Assembly: GCA_963811635.1 (NCBI GenBank)
Contig: CAWESB010000006.1
Location: 107,048-171,047, forward strand
Length of the DNA stretch: 64,000 bases
Source of the DNA: JAIBJN01 sp963811635
GTDB taxonomy: Bacteria > Actinomycetota > Thermoleophilia > Gaiellales > Gaiellaceae
Reading direction: 5' to 3'
A program made the translations under genes and the position numbers. Within the stretch, counting starts at the first letter, position 1. Each line of letters starts with the position of its first letter. Positions 1 to 8,144 of the stretch are shown here, one piece after another. The notes beneath the pieces are model-generated. The model was not told where the DNA came from, made no database searches, and saw only the letters and a program-made list of their open reading frames with translations.

Positions 1-2
1 GC

Positions 3-143
3 CGCGCCTACGCCCCGAAGGCATACCAGGAGGGCGTGAGCGAGCGCTTCGCCCGTCTGCGCCTGCGTCACGGCCTCTCCCCCACGGGCGGGGGGAGACC
101 CGTCCCGCGCCGACGGCAGGAGCAACTAGCCTTGGCGCTCTGA
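3..143 (+). CDS. C-terminal fragment, possibly SPL-like radical SAM protein
   Basis: Only the last 46 codons lie in the window; the frame is open from base 3 and ends in TGA at 141-143. The tail is basic (RLRLRHG, RRRQEQ) and contains the stretch AYAPKAYQE. This resembles C-termini I remember from spore-photolyase-like radical SAM proteins of Actinobacteria, but the cysteine cluster would lie outside the window, so the name is tentative. The stop overlaps the probable CTG start of the next gene by 4 bases, which suggests translational coupling. Confidence 0.4.
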   Translation, partial: RAYAPKAYQEGVSERFARLRLRHGLSPTGGGRPVPRRRQEQLALAL

Positions 144-1069
144 GCGCCCCAATTCGCATCGGCACGTGCTCGTGGGCGGACGACGCCCTCACGAAGCACT
201 GGTATCCCAAGGAGGTCAAGTCGGCCGAGGCCCGGCTCCGCTACTACGCGGAGCGGTTCTCGACGGTCGAGGTCGACTCCACCTACTACCGGCTACCCGA
301 CGAGACCATGGTCTCCCGCTGGGAGCAGCGGACGCCGGACGGGTTCGTCATGCATGTGAAGGCCTTCGGCGTCATGACCCGCCACCCCGTGAAGGCCGAG
401 CAGCTCCCGCCGGACATGCGGGAGGCGGCCCCGGTCGACGACCGCGGCCGGGTCGACCGTCCGCCACGCGAGTTCCGTGCCGAGGTTTTCCGCCGCTTCC
501 ACCAGGCGCTCGAGCCGCTGCGCGAGACCGGGAAGCTGGGCGGCATCCTCCTCCAATTTCCCCCGTACGTCGTCTACAAGGATCTGTCCTTCGACTATCT
601 GCGGTGGGCCGTCGAGCAGCTCGACGGCGATCGAGCCCTGGTCGAGTTCCGCCACCGGAGCTGGCTGGACGAGGAGAATCGCGACTCGACCCTGGCCTTC
701 CTGGAGGAGCTCGGCGCCTCGCACGTCGTCGTCGACGCGCCGAAGACGGACGCCAAGAACCTCGTCCCCACGGTCATCGCCGCCACCAGCCCGCTCGCGT
801 ACGTGCGCTTCCACGGCCGCAACGCCGGCACCTGGAACGCCCGCGGCGGCAGCGCCAGCGACCGCTTCGACTACCTCTACTCCGACGAGGAGCTCGAGGA
901 GTGGGTCGAGCCCCTCCAGCAGCTCGGGAAGAACTCGGACGAGGTGTACGTCCTGTTCAACAACAACCGGTGGAACCGGACGCCGCAGGGTGAGCTCATG
1001 GCGCAGGCGCCGGCGAATGCGGCAACGTTGCAAGGGATCCTGAACTTTTCAGGGGTTCCAACCGTCTAA
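140..1069 (+). CDS. DUF72 (YecE-like) family protein
   Basis: DUF72 proteins have a TIM-barrel-like fold and no firmly established activity. The protein opens with SAPIRIGTCSWADD, the usual beta-1 strand of the family, and ends with the family signature NNNRWNRTPQGELMAQAP. No ATG, GTG or TTG is available upstream of the conserved N-terminus. The start is therefore taken as CTG at 140, whose bases overlap the preceding TGA (CTGA); an ATG at 308 would delete about 55 conserved residues. About 309 aa, slightly longer than typical members. Confidence 0.85.
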   Translation: MSAPIRIGTCSWADDALTKHWYPKEVKSAEARLRYYAERFSTVEVDSTYYRLPDETMVSRWEQRTPDGFVMHVKAFGVMTRHPVKAEQLPPDMREAAPVDDRGRVDRPPREFRAEVFRRFHQALEPLRETGKLGGILLQFPPYVVYKDLSFDYLRWAVEQLDGDRALVEFRHRSWLDEENRDSTLAFLEELGASHVVVDAPKTDAKNLVPTVIAATSPLAYVRFHGRNAGTWNARGGSASDRFDYLYSDEELEEWVEPLQQLGKNSDEVYVLFNNNRWNRTPQGELMAQAPANAATLQGILNFSGVPTV

Positions 1070-1119
1070 GCCGTGGACTACCGTTCAAGTCAGAGGGAAG
1101 TTCAGCCGATGGGAGTACG

Positions 1120-1728
1120 GTGGGGAGCCGTCTAGGCACACACGCTCTTTGGACCGTCGCGCTCAGCGCGGTCATCACGCTGCTTGCGCTGGCGCCGATG
1201 ATCCTGCCGGGAGATCGGCCTCTGGACAGCCTTCCGGCCCCGCTTCGCGGAACCGCGCAGGCGGGCGAGATCGTCGCCGACGCTCTGACTGCCTCCCCAC
1301 CCCCGAAGTCGGCCTCCGAAGCGCCCTCGCCCCCACCGAGCGCGCCCACGACGTCGTCGAACGGGATCCTCGGAGACACCGCTTCGTCCGGCTCTTCAGG
1401 CGGCTCGGTGGACGGCCCCGACCGCTCCGGCGGCGGTGGCACGTCCGGGCGCCCAGGCGGCGGTCCACAGCCTCCCCCGAACGAGCCGCCGCTGCCTCCG
1501 CACGAACAGCCGCAGCCCGGTCGGCCCCCGACCGGCGGCAAGCCCGATCGCGCCGCCGAGAAGGAGAAGCGCCGGGAGGAGAAGGCCGATAAGCGCGAGG
1601 AGCGCAAGGCCGAGAAGGAGAAGCGGCGCGAGGAGAAGCAGGACCGGCGGGACGAGAAGCGGGCCGAGAAGGACAAGCGCAGCGGCGAGAAGCAGGCCGA
1701 CAAGGAGAAGCGGAAGAACCGGGACTAG
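1120..1728 (+). CDS. Membrane-anchored Pro-rich / Lys-Glu-repeat protein
   Basis: I do not recognise this 202-residue protein. It starts at a GTG and has one N-terminal hydrophobic segment (about residues 10-27, LWTVALSAVITLLALAPMIL). A low-complexity Pro/Ser/Gly linker follows (about 50-140), then a very basic and acidic tail built from EKRREEK-type heptads (about 148-202). The layout suggests a single-pass exported protein whose charged helical tail binds a surface polymer or nucleic acid; that role is inference. An ATG at 1109 is in another frame and stops after eight codons. Confidence 0.6.
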   Translation: MGSRLGTHALWTVALSAVITLLALAPMILPGDRPLDSLPAPLRGTAQAGEIVADALTASPPPKSASEAPSPPPSAPTTSSNGILGDTASSGSSGGSVDGPDRSGGGGTSGRPGGGPQPPPNEPPLPPHEQPQPGRPPTGGKPDRAAEKEKRREEKADKREERKAEKEKRREEKQDRRDEKRAEKDKRSGEKQADKEKRKNRD

Positions 1729-1758
1729 CGACTGCGCGCTCCTCACAGGCGGCCTGTC

Positions 1759-1764
1759 TAAGCT
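1759..1764 (+). promoter_or_regulatory. -10 hexamer of probable leaderless promoter
   Basis: TAAGCT lies 6 bases before the GTG start at 1771. With a usual -10 to +1 spacing, transcription would begin at the start codon itself. No Shine-Dalgarno sequence is present. Confidence 0.45.
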
Positions 1765-1770
1765 CAATTC

Positions 1771-2421
1771 GTGAGCGTCGAGCGAAGTTCCATCGTCCAC
1801 CGCGTGCGTCCGGCCGCCGGCACGCCGGCCGGCGCACTCGTCCTCATGCACGGCCGCGGAGCCGACGAGCTCGACCTCGCACCGCTCGTCGACATCCTCG
1901 ACCCGGAGCAGCGCCTCGTCGGGCTCGTGCCGCGCGGGCCGCTGGCGCTTCCCCCGGGCGGCGCGCACTGGTACATCGTCCGGGAGCTCGGCTACCCGGA
2001 CCAGGCGACTTTCCTGGACACGGTCGCGCAGGTCTCGGACTGGCTCGACGGGGCCCTGACGGAGGTCGGCGTCGGGCAGGAGAGGACGGTGTTCGGCGGC
2101 TTCTCCCAGGGCGCGGTCATGTCGTATGCGCTCGGCCTGGCTGCGGGACGGCCGCGACCGGCCGGCATCCTCGCGATGAGCGGGTTTATCCCCACCGCGG
2201 ACGGATTCGAGCTCGACCCCGAGAGCCGGGCGGGCCTGCCCGTCTCCATCTCGCACGGCACCTACGACCCGGTCATCGGCGTCGAGTTCGGCCGCGAGGC
2301 CCGCGATCGGCTCGACGAGGCGGGTCTCGACGTCACCTACCGCGAGGACCCGGTGGCGCACCAGATCGCCCCGGCCGCGGTGGCCCAGTCCCGCGCGGTC
2401 CTGCAGCAGGCGCTGCCCTAG
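1771..2421 (+). CDS. Phospholipase/carboxylesterase family alpha/beta hydrolase
   Basis: Serine esterase of the phospholipase/carboxylesterase (YpfH/MhqO-like) family, probably cytoplasmic because no signal peptide is seen. The N-terminal strand VLMHGRGAD carries the oxyanion region. The nucleophile is S112 in GGFSQGAV, with D166 (GTYDPVI) and H197 (DPVAHQIA) completing the triad. At 216 aa it has normal length and looks complete. It starts at a GTG with a -10-like TAAGCT just upstream. Its TAG shares the CTAG tetranucleotide with the stop of the convergent trkH gene. Substrate is unknown. Confidence 0.85.
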   Translation: MSVERSSIVHRVRPAAGTPAGALVLMHGRGADELDLAPLVDILDPEQRLVGLVPRGPLALPPGGAHWYIVRELGYPDQATFLDTVAQVSDWLDGALTEVGVGQERTVFGGFSQGAVMSYALGLAAGRPRPAGILAMSGFIPTADGFELDPESRAGLPVSISHGTYDPVIGVEFGREARDRLDEAGLDVTYREDPVAHQIAPAAVAQSRAVLQQALP

Positions 2422-3929
2422 GCGCGCCAGTAGGCCCGGGTCAGGAGCGCGACCACTGGCACGATCTCGAGCCGGCCGAGCCACATGAGCCCGGTCATGA
2501 TCCCGATCGAGACGTCGCTGAACGGCTCGAAGGAGCCCATCGGCCCGGCGAAGCCGAAGGCCGGCCCCACGTTCCCCAGCGTGGTCGCAGAGGCCGCGAG
2601 GGCGTCGAAGGGAGAGAGCTCGAGGTCGACCCTGTGGGCATCGAGCAGGAGCAGGAGCGCGCCGGCGACGAAGATCCCGACGTAGATCAGCACGAACGCG
2701 ATCACGGCGCGCACGGTCCGCTCGTCGATCGCCACGCGGTTGAGGCGGATGGGCGCGACGTACTCGGGGTGCATCGCCTGATCGAGCTCCCGCCGGAGGA
2801 CGCGGCCGATGACAAGATGGCGGACGACCTTGATCGACCCCGCCGTCGACCCTGCGGAGCCGCCGGGGAACATGAGGGCGACGATCAGCATGGCCGCCGC
2901 CGGCGCCAGCAGGAGCCACTCGTTGAAGTCGGTGTTGGCGAACCCGGTGGTCGTCATGATCGAGACCGTCTGGAAGGCCGCCTGCCTGATCGCCTCCTCG
3001 CCCTCGCTGATGCCCGCGTCCCAGAGGATCACGGTGAGGACGACGGAGGCCAGCAGCATCAGGCCGACGTAGAGCCGGAACTCCTCGTCGCGGGCGAGCG
3101 CGACGGGCTTCCGGCGCACGAACGCCTTGTAGAGCAGCGCGAAGTTGGCGCCGGCGATCGCCATGAACACGGCGATCACCCACTGAGAAGCCGGCGCGTA
3201 GGGCTCTATGGACCTGGGGTCGACGCCGAAGCCGCCCGTCGGCATAGCCGCGAAGGTGGTCCCGACCGCGTCGAACAGGTGCATCCGCTCGTCGATCCCG
3301 GTCCATCCGAACGTGGCGAGGATGAGGATCATGAGCGCCGTCAGGCCGACGTAGAGGAACCAGAGGCGGCGCGCCGTGTCCCGGATCGATGCCGTCAGCG
3401 TCTCCAGTTCTGGGCCCGGAGCCTCCGACTCCATCAGCTGGCGCCCGCCGACCCGGAGCCGCGGCAGGACGGCGAGCGCGAGGACGATGATCCCCATCCC
3501 GCCGAGCCACTGGCTGAACTGCCGCCACATCAGCAGCGAGCGCGGCAGCCCGGGGATGTCCGTGAGGACGCTCGAGCCCGTCGTCGTCATCCCGGACATC
3601 GCCTCGAAGAGGTCGTCGACGGGACGCGCGTACTGATCCTCGCCGGAGAGCAGGTAGGGCAACCCGACGACGGCCGCGCCCAGGAGCCACGTGAGCGCGA
3701 CGACGAGGAACCCCTCGCGAATGCCGACCTGCTGCTTGCCCCTCGTCGCGAGCTCCAGGCCCCAGCCGCCGAGCCCCGCGACGGCGCCCGAGGCGACGAA
3801 GGGCCAGACCGGCTCCGAATACCCGATCGCGAGCGCGATCGGGAAGAGGAAGGCGAGCGAGAGGTACTTGAGCAACGCCCCGACGAGGTTGAGCGCCGCG
3901 CCGACCTCGACGTTCACCCGGCGACGCAC
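2418..3929 (-). CDS. trkH: Potassium uptake protein TrkH
   Basis: Membrane subunit of a Trk-type potassium system. The 503-residue protein shows repeated hydrophobic segments. The four selectivity-filter-like loops of the family are visible in order: MTTTGSSVL, MPTGGFGVD, TTTGFANTDF and TLGNVGPAFG. The GTG start at 3929 immediately follows the TAA of trkA, so trkA and trkH are cotranscribed and probably translationally coupled. TrkA would gate this channel through NAD(H) or nucleotide binding. The gene is intact, in contrast to trkA. Confidence 0.93.
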   Translation of the reverse strand: MRRRVNVEVGAALNLVGALLKYLSLAFLFPIALAIGYSEPVWPFVASGAVAGLGGWGLELATRGKQQVGIREGFLVVALTWLLGAAVVGLPYLLSGEDQYARPVDDLFEAMSGMTTTGSSVLTDIPGLPRSLLMWRQFSQWLGGMGIIVLALAVLPRLRVGGRQLMESEAPGPELETLTASIRDTARRLWFLYVGLTALMILILATFGWTGIDERMHLFDAVGTTFAAMPTGGFGVDPRSIEPYAPASQWVIAVFMAIAGANFALLYKAFVRRKPVALARDEEFRLYVGLMLLASVVLTVILWDAGISEGEEAIRQAAFQTVSIMTTTGFANTDFNEWLLLAPAAAMLIVALMFPGGSAGSTAGSIKVVRHLVIGRVLRRELDQAMHPEYVAPIRLNRVAIDERTVRAVIAFVLIYVGIFVAGALLLLLDAHRVDLELSPFDALAASATTLGNVGPAFGFAGPMGSFEPFSDVSIGIMTGLMWLGRLEIVPVVALLTRAYWRA

Positions 3930-5278
3930 TTAGAGCGCCTTCTCGACCTCGGCCACGCGGCGGGACTCGGTGAAGATGATCGCCCGGTCGCCCGGCTCGA
4001 GCTGGTCCTCGCCGTGAGGGAAGATCACCGTGCCGTCGCGGACGATTGCGCCGATCAGCGAGCCCGTCATCGGCAGCGACTTGAAGGGCGTGCGCACGAG
4101 CTTGCTGGTCTCGCGGACGGTGATGTCGAGGATCTCGAAGCGGTCGCCTTCGAGCATCGCCAGCTGGCGGATGCGCGGGTCGTGCGCAAAGCGGACGATC
4201 TCTTCGGCTGTGACCGAGCGCGGGTTGACGGCCACGTCGATCCCGGCCCGCTCGAACACCTCGACGGACGCCGGCTCGTGGACGATCCCAATCGTGAAGC
4301 CGATGCCGTGCACTTTCGCGAGCATCGCCGCATAGAGGTTCTTCGAGTCCTCGCGCATCGCGAAGACGGCCGCGCTCGCCTGGCCGATCCGCTCGCGCTC
4401 GAGGAAGTCGGTGTCCACGCCGGTCGCGTAGTAGACGCGGGCGCCGCGGCAACTCCTCGGCGACCTCGCGCGCCCGCTCCTCCCGCGACTCGACGAGGCG
4501 GACGCGGATGCGCTGGTCGAGGAGAACGCGGGCGATCTCGAGGCCGGTCGCGCCGGCGCCGAAGATGACGACGTCGTCGAAGGTCTGGTCGCTGCCGGGC
4601 CATGATCGTCCCCCACTCCCGCGCGGCGTCGGGCGAGCCGATGACGATGATCCGGTCGCCGGGCAGGATCGACTCGTCGCCCCGCGGGACGAGCACCCGG
4701 TCGCTGCGGATGATGCTCGCGACCTTCGAGTCCACCGGGATCGTCGCCTCTTTGAGCGGCACGCCGACGAGGCGCTCGTACGCCTCGCTCGTCGATTCGG
4801 GCGGCCGGTCGCGAGGGACGTCGAACTCGACGATCTGCACCTGGCCTTCGGCGAAGACGTCGGTCTGCTTCGCGGCCGGGACGCCGATCGTCTGGGAGAC
4901 GGCGCGCGCGGTCTCCAGCTCCGAGGAGACCATGAAGTCGACCTCGATCTGGCGCTCCTGCCACGCCTCCAGGTACTCGGGGTTCGAGGTACGGACGATC
5001 GTCTGCGTGTCCGAAAGCTTCTTCGCAAGCGTCGCGGCGACGAGATTGATCTCGTCGCGGGAGGTGCAGGCGATCATCAGCGCCGCCCGGTCGATGCCCG
5101 CCTCCTGGAGCACCCGCCTCGTGGCGCCGTTCCCCTTCACCGTCCGCACGTCGTAGCGGTACGAGATGGACTGCAGCCGGGCGGCGTCCAGGTCGATGAC
5201 CGTGACCTGGTGGTCTTCGTGCAGGGCCTCGACGATGGTTGCGCCGACCTGCCCGGCGCCGAGCACGACGATCTTCAT
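3930..5278 (-). pseudogene. trkA: Potassium regulatory subunit TrkA, two apparent frameshifts
   Basis: Cytoplasmic gating subunit with two RCK/TrkA-N plus TrkA-C units, about 449 residues if read through. The first half begins MKIVVLGAGQVGATIVEAL (Rossmann GxGxxG) and runs in one frame to about 4602. The second Rossmann domain (FDDVVIFGAGATGLEIARVL) continues in a different frame. Near 4448 it shifts again to the frame reading ARVYYATGVDTDFLERER through the end (ESRRVAEVEKAL). Both shifts are +1 (one extra base or two missing). All domains are conserved in sequence, so recent mutation or assembly indels are likelier than old decay. Confidence 0.85.
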
Positions 5279-5291
5279 GGCCTGCGAGAGC

Positions 5292-5840
5292 CTACTCGGA
5301 GCCCCAGTCGGGCTCGCCCTCGATCCCGACGGCCTCTGCGACCCGGTTGACGTAGTTGAAGTAGGAGATCACCTGGATGGCGTCGTGGACGGCCACGTCG
5401 TCCCAGCCGTGGCTCCTCAGCAGATCGGCGTCGGCGAGCCCCACGGAGGACGGCGAGCCGGTCAGCTTGATGGCGAAGTCGCAAAGGGCGCGAACCTGCG
5501 GCTCCAGGTCGGCATTGCGATAGTCGTGCATCGCGTGCTCGGCCAGTTCGTCGGGTGCGCCCTCGGCACGGAGGTCGTCGGCGTGCGCGTGCAGTCAGTA
5601 GTGGCAGTTGTTCGCGGTCGAGACGACGACGGCGAGCAGCTCGCGCTCGGCCCGGGACAGCTTCGAAGGCCCGAACATGATCGCCTTGTACAGCTCCATC
5701 GAGCGGTTGAGGACGAGCGGATTCAGGCACATCGCCTTGACGATGTTGAAGACCTTCCCTGCGCGGCCCATGGCAGCGGCGTACTCGTCGGCGAGCGGCC
5801 CGGTCGCCTCGTCCACCTCGATCAGCCTGATGTACGGCAC
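5292..5840 (-). CDS. AhpD-like peroxidase-related protein, probable selenoprotein (in-frame TGA)
   Basis: Carboxymuconolactone-decarboxylase/AhpD-like thiol peroxidase family. The frame is continuous except for one TGA at 5597-5595 (codon 82), flanked by TANNCHY and LHAHADDLRAEG. In relatives this site is the second Cys of the redox motif CxxC followed by xxAH, so the protein would read C79-H-Y-U82. Homology continues unbroken on both sides in the same frame, down to the end VGIEGEPDWGSE. The start is GTG at 5840 (PYIRLIEVDEATG). A small stem-loop follows the TGA. The gene lies 13 bp upstream of trkA. Loss of function by a nonsense mutation is the alternative. Confidence 0.8.
5561..5574 (-). 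promoter_or_regulatory. Candidate bacterial SECIS stem-loop
   Basis: On the mRNA, 21-34 bases after the in-frame UGA, CCUC pairs with GAGG around a six-base loop CGUGCC. The loop has G at its second position, 26 bases after UGA. That is within the spacing I recall for bacterial SECIS elements. The upper stem is only four pairs with a few more possible below. An alternative GCACG/CGUGC stem overlaps it. Confidence 0.4.
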
Positions 5841-5921
5841 GGCAGTCAGCCTTGCATCTGAGCCAAGGGGATGCAATAAGTTTCCTCCGCTGTCGGGCAA
5901 TCTCCACCCAAGGAGGGTGAC

Positions 5922-6512
5922 ATGCGACGTCGGTCAAATGACACCGAGCGCGGGGTCGAAGAGGTCACCCCGTTCGCGCAACCGCCTCAGCAGGCGACCG
6001 CCTCCGCCGACGTCGGCGAGGCAGTCACCGGGATTCTGCGCGCCGCCGAGGAGACCGCGGAGAGAATTCGTGGCGAGGCGAAGAACCAGGCCCGCGAGAT
6101 CATCGAGGGCGCACACGCCGACGCGTCGGCCCGGATCCAGGAGCTCATCAGCGAGGCCGAGCGCACGCGCTCGGAAGCGGACGACTACGCGCGCGACGTC
6201 CGCGTGGCCGTCGACGGCTACGGGACGCAGCAGCGGCGCGAGGCCGACGAGGAGGCGCGCCAGATCCTGGCCGACGCCGAGGAGCAGGCCCGCGCGACCA
6301 GCGAGGCCGCTCAGGACGTGGCCGTGCAGATCGAGGGCGAGGCGCGCGGCCGCCTCCACGAGGAGGTCCGCTCGCTGGAGGAGCGCCGCGCCCAGATCGT
6401 GCACGAACTGAGCGAGCTGGCCGCCCACCTCAGCGACCTGATCCCGGAGCTCGATCCGACCGCGCGCGAGACCGAGCTCCTCGACGCGCTCGAGGTCGAG
6501 CGGCCCAGCTGA
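5922..6512 (+). CDS. Coiled-coil protein, DivIVA/ATP-synthase-b-like
   Basis: Function unknown. The 196-residue product follows a strong ribosome site (AAGGAGGGTGAC before ATG). It is almost entirely predicted coiled coil from about residue 25 to 180, rich in Ala, Glu and Arg, with heptads such as AEETAERIRGEAKNQAREI and EEARQILADAEEQARA. Such proteins occur in Actinobacteria as DivIVA-like or stalk-like scaffolds; no membrane segment or catalytic motif is visible. The stop is overlapped by the CTG start of the flavin reductase gene. Its role beyond a structural scaffold cannot be told. Confidence 0.75.
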   Translation: MRRRSNDTERGVEEVTPFAQPPQQATASADVGEAVTGILRAAEETAERIRGEAKNQAREIIEGAHADASARIQELISEAERTRSEADDYARDVRVAVDGYGTQQRREADEEARQILADAEEQARATSEAAQDVAVQIEGEARGRLHEEVRSLEERRAQIVHELSELAAHLSDLIPELDPTARETELLDALEVERPS

Positions 6513-6985
6513 CGGACATCGGAGACGAGCTCCGCTCGCTCCTGCGCGGCTTTCCGGCCGGGGTGGCCGTCCTCACCGTGGACGCGGAGGGAGAGCGCCT
6601 CGGCCTGACCGTCGGGACCGTGCTCTCGCTCTCCCTCGACCCGCCGCTCGTCGGGGTCTCGATCAGCCGGCAGGCCGCCATGCACGAGCTCCAGCGCAGT
6701 GCCGGCGCCTTCGCGCTCAGCCTGCTCGCCGGCGATCAGGAGGCGGTCGCACAGCACTTCGCCCGCGGGGTGCCCCCGCTCGCGCACTGGCACGGGATCG
6801 AGTGGCGCGAGGGAACGCTCGGCGCACCGCTCCTGGAGGGCGCCCTCGGGTGGGTCGAGGCACGACTCGTCGACGAGCACCAGACGGGCGACCACACGCT
6901 CTTCGTCGGCGGCGTCACCGCAGTTGAGCGCGGCCGCTCGGGCCCGGCCCTCGTCCACGTCGGCCAGGGGTACGCCGCGCTGTGA
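6509..6985 (+). CDS. Flavin reductase domain protein
   Basis: FMN-binding split-barrel flavin reductase (FlaRed family), about 158 aa, expected to reduce free flavin with NAD(P)H for a partner oxygenase. The family pattern is clear: GFPAGVAVLTVDAEG, then LGLTVGTVLSLSLDPPLVGV, then the C-terminal strand TLFVGGVTAVERG. To include the conserved helix DELRSLLRGFPAGV the start must be CTG at 6509, overlapping the previous TGA as CTGA. A GTG at 6563 would cut into the barrel. It overlaps the following HAD gene by 4 bases (GTGA). No monooxygenase partner is adjacent. Confidence 0.85.
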   Translation: MTDIGDELRSLLRGFPAGVAVLTVDAEGERLGLTVGTVLSLSLDPPLVGVSISRQAAMHELQRSAGAFALSLLAGDQEAVAQHFARGVPPLAHWHGIEWREGTLGAPLLEGALGWVEARLVDEHQTGDHTLFVGGVTAVERGRSGPALVHVGQGYAAL

Positions 6986-7635
6986 TCGACGCCGTCGTCT
7001 TCGACCTCGACGGGATCATCATCGACTCCGAGCACGTCTGGGACGACGCGCGCCAGGCGCTCGCCGGGGAGCGCGGCGGGCGCTGGCACGACCAGGCCTC
7101 GCGAGACATGATGGGCATGAGCTCGGTCGAGTGGTCGCGCTACATGCACGACGTCATCGGCCTCGAGGAGACGCCGGAGGAGATCAACGCCGAGGTGGTG
7201 CGGCGGCTGGAGGCGATCTACCGCGAGCAGGTCCCGCTCATCCCCGGCGCCGTCGAGGCCGTCGAGGCCCTGGCCGCGCGCTGGCCCCTCGGGCTCGCCT
7301 CCTCCTCGAACCGCGAGCTGATCGACTTCGTGCTCGAGGTCTCCGGGCTCGACCGCCTCTTCCGCGCGACCGTGTCCTCCGAGGAGGTCCCGCGCGGGAA
7401 GCCGGCGCCCGACGTCTACCTGGAGGCCGCGCGGCGGCTGCGCGCGAGCCCCGAGCGCTGCGTCGGGATCGAGGATTCCGAGAACGGCATCCTCAGCGCC
7501 AAGGCCGCCGGCATGCGGGTGATCGCGATCCCCAACCCCCAGTACCCGCCCGCGGAGCACGCCCTCGCCGAGGCGGACGTCGTCCTCGACTCGATCGCCG
7601 CGCTGACCGCGGAGGTCGTCGAGCCGGAGGGTTAG
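6982..7635 (+). CDS. HAD-IA family phosphatase (beta-phosphoglucomutase-like)
   Basis: Haloacid-dehalogenase superfamily phosphatase of subfamily IA. Motif I is VVFDLDGIIIDSE with nucleophile D8 and acid D10. Motif II is the SSS of LASSSNREL, motif III the K of RGKPAPDVYLEAA, and motif IV EDSENGI. The helical cap lies between residues about 17 and 85. At 217 aa it is full length. GTG at 6982 overlaps the stop of the flavin reductase gene. The pattern is typical of sugar-phosphate phosphatases or beta-phosphoglucomutases; the substrate cannot be named. Confidence 0.88.
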   Translation: MIDAVVFDLDGIIIDSEHVWDDARQALAGERGGRWHDQASRDMMGMSSVEWSRYMHDVIGLEETPEEINAEVVRRLEAIYREQVPLIPGAVEAVEALAARWPLGLASSSNRELIDFVLEVSGLDRLFRATVSSEEVPRGKPAPDVYLEAARRLRASPERCVGIEDSENGILSAKAAGMRVIAIPNPQYPPAEHALAEADVVLDSIAALTAEVVEPEG

Positions 7636-8135
7636 CCGCCGCCGGCCGCGGCCTTGATGGCCGCGATCGTGACGCGAAGCTGCTGCACCGAGATCAGCTG
7701 CTCGGTCGCCGTCTTCGCAGTCTCGAGATCGTCGTTCGCGAGGAGGCCTTCCACCCGCCCGAGCTGGGTTCGGAGCGAGCGCAGGCGGTTGGCGAGCTGG
7801 TCGCGCTGCGAGGTCAGGTTCTCGGGCGCCTGCGTCTGCTCGACCTCCTCCTGGAGCGTCTGCACCTCCTCGCGCAGCGGCGCGAGCTGCGCCGAGAAGT
7901 CCTGCGCCGAGGTCGCCGTCGTCGGCAGCGCGTCGATCTTGTCGAGGAGAACCTCGATCTGTGCCGCCTGGGCCTCGAGGTCGGTCGCGTCGCCGCCCTC
8001 TCCCTCGCCGCCACCGCCGCTCCCGCCGCCGCAACCCGCGACGAGGAGGAGGGCGACGAGCATGCCCGCGAGAACTGCCCCAAGACGAGTCCGGCGAGTC
8101 AGCGTGCGCGGGACTGTAACGCCCAGCGCGGACAA
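7632..8135 (-). CDS. Lipoprotein with coiled-coil domain
   Basis: Exported lipoprotein of 167 aa with no recognised family. An Arg-rich N-terminus and a hydrophobic stretch end in the lipobox LLVAGC. A Gly/Glu-rich spacer and a long helical, coiled-coil region (about residues 50-160) follow. It starts at TTG 8135, ten bases after the stop of the subtilase gene, so the two are probably one operon. A helical lipoprotein beside a secreted protease could be a chaperone or inhibitor; that is inference only. The stop overlaps that of the HAD gene in TTAG. Confidence 0.75.
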   Translation of the reverse strand: MSALGVTVPRTLTRRTRLGAVLAGMLVALLLVAGCGGGSGGGGEGEGGDATDLEAQAAQIEVLLDKIDALPTTATSAQDFSAQLAPLREEVQTLQEEVEQTQAPENLTSQRDQLANRLRSLRTQLGRVEGLLANDDLETAKTATEQLISVQQLRVTIAAIKAAAGGG

Positions 8136-8144
8136 ATCAAGGTC

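Noticed and set aside
1396..5028. Very long open frames antisense to, or shifted from, the real genes
   Set aside because: In GC-rich DNA stops are rare in shadow frames; these lack protein-like composition (Arg/Pro/Ala-rich) and lie over well-identified genes. Only the short stretch within trkA was kept, as evidence of a frameshift.
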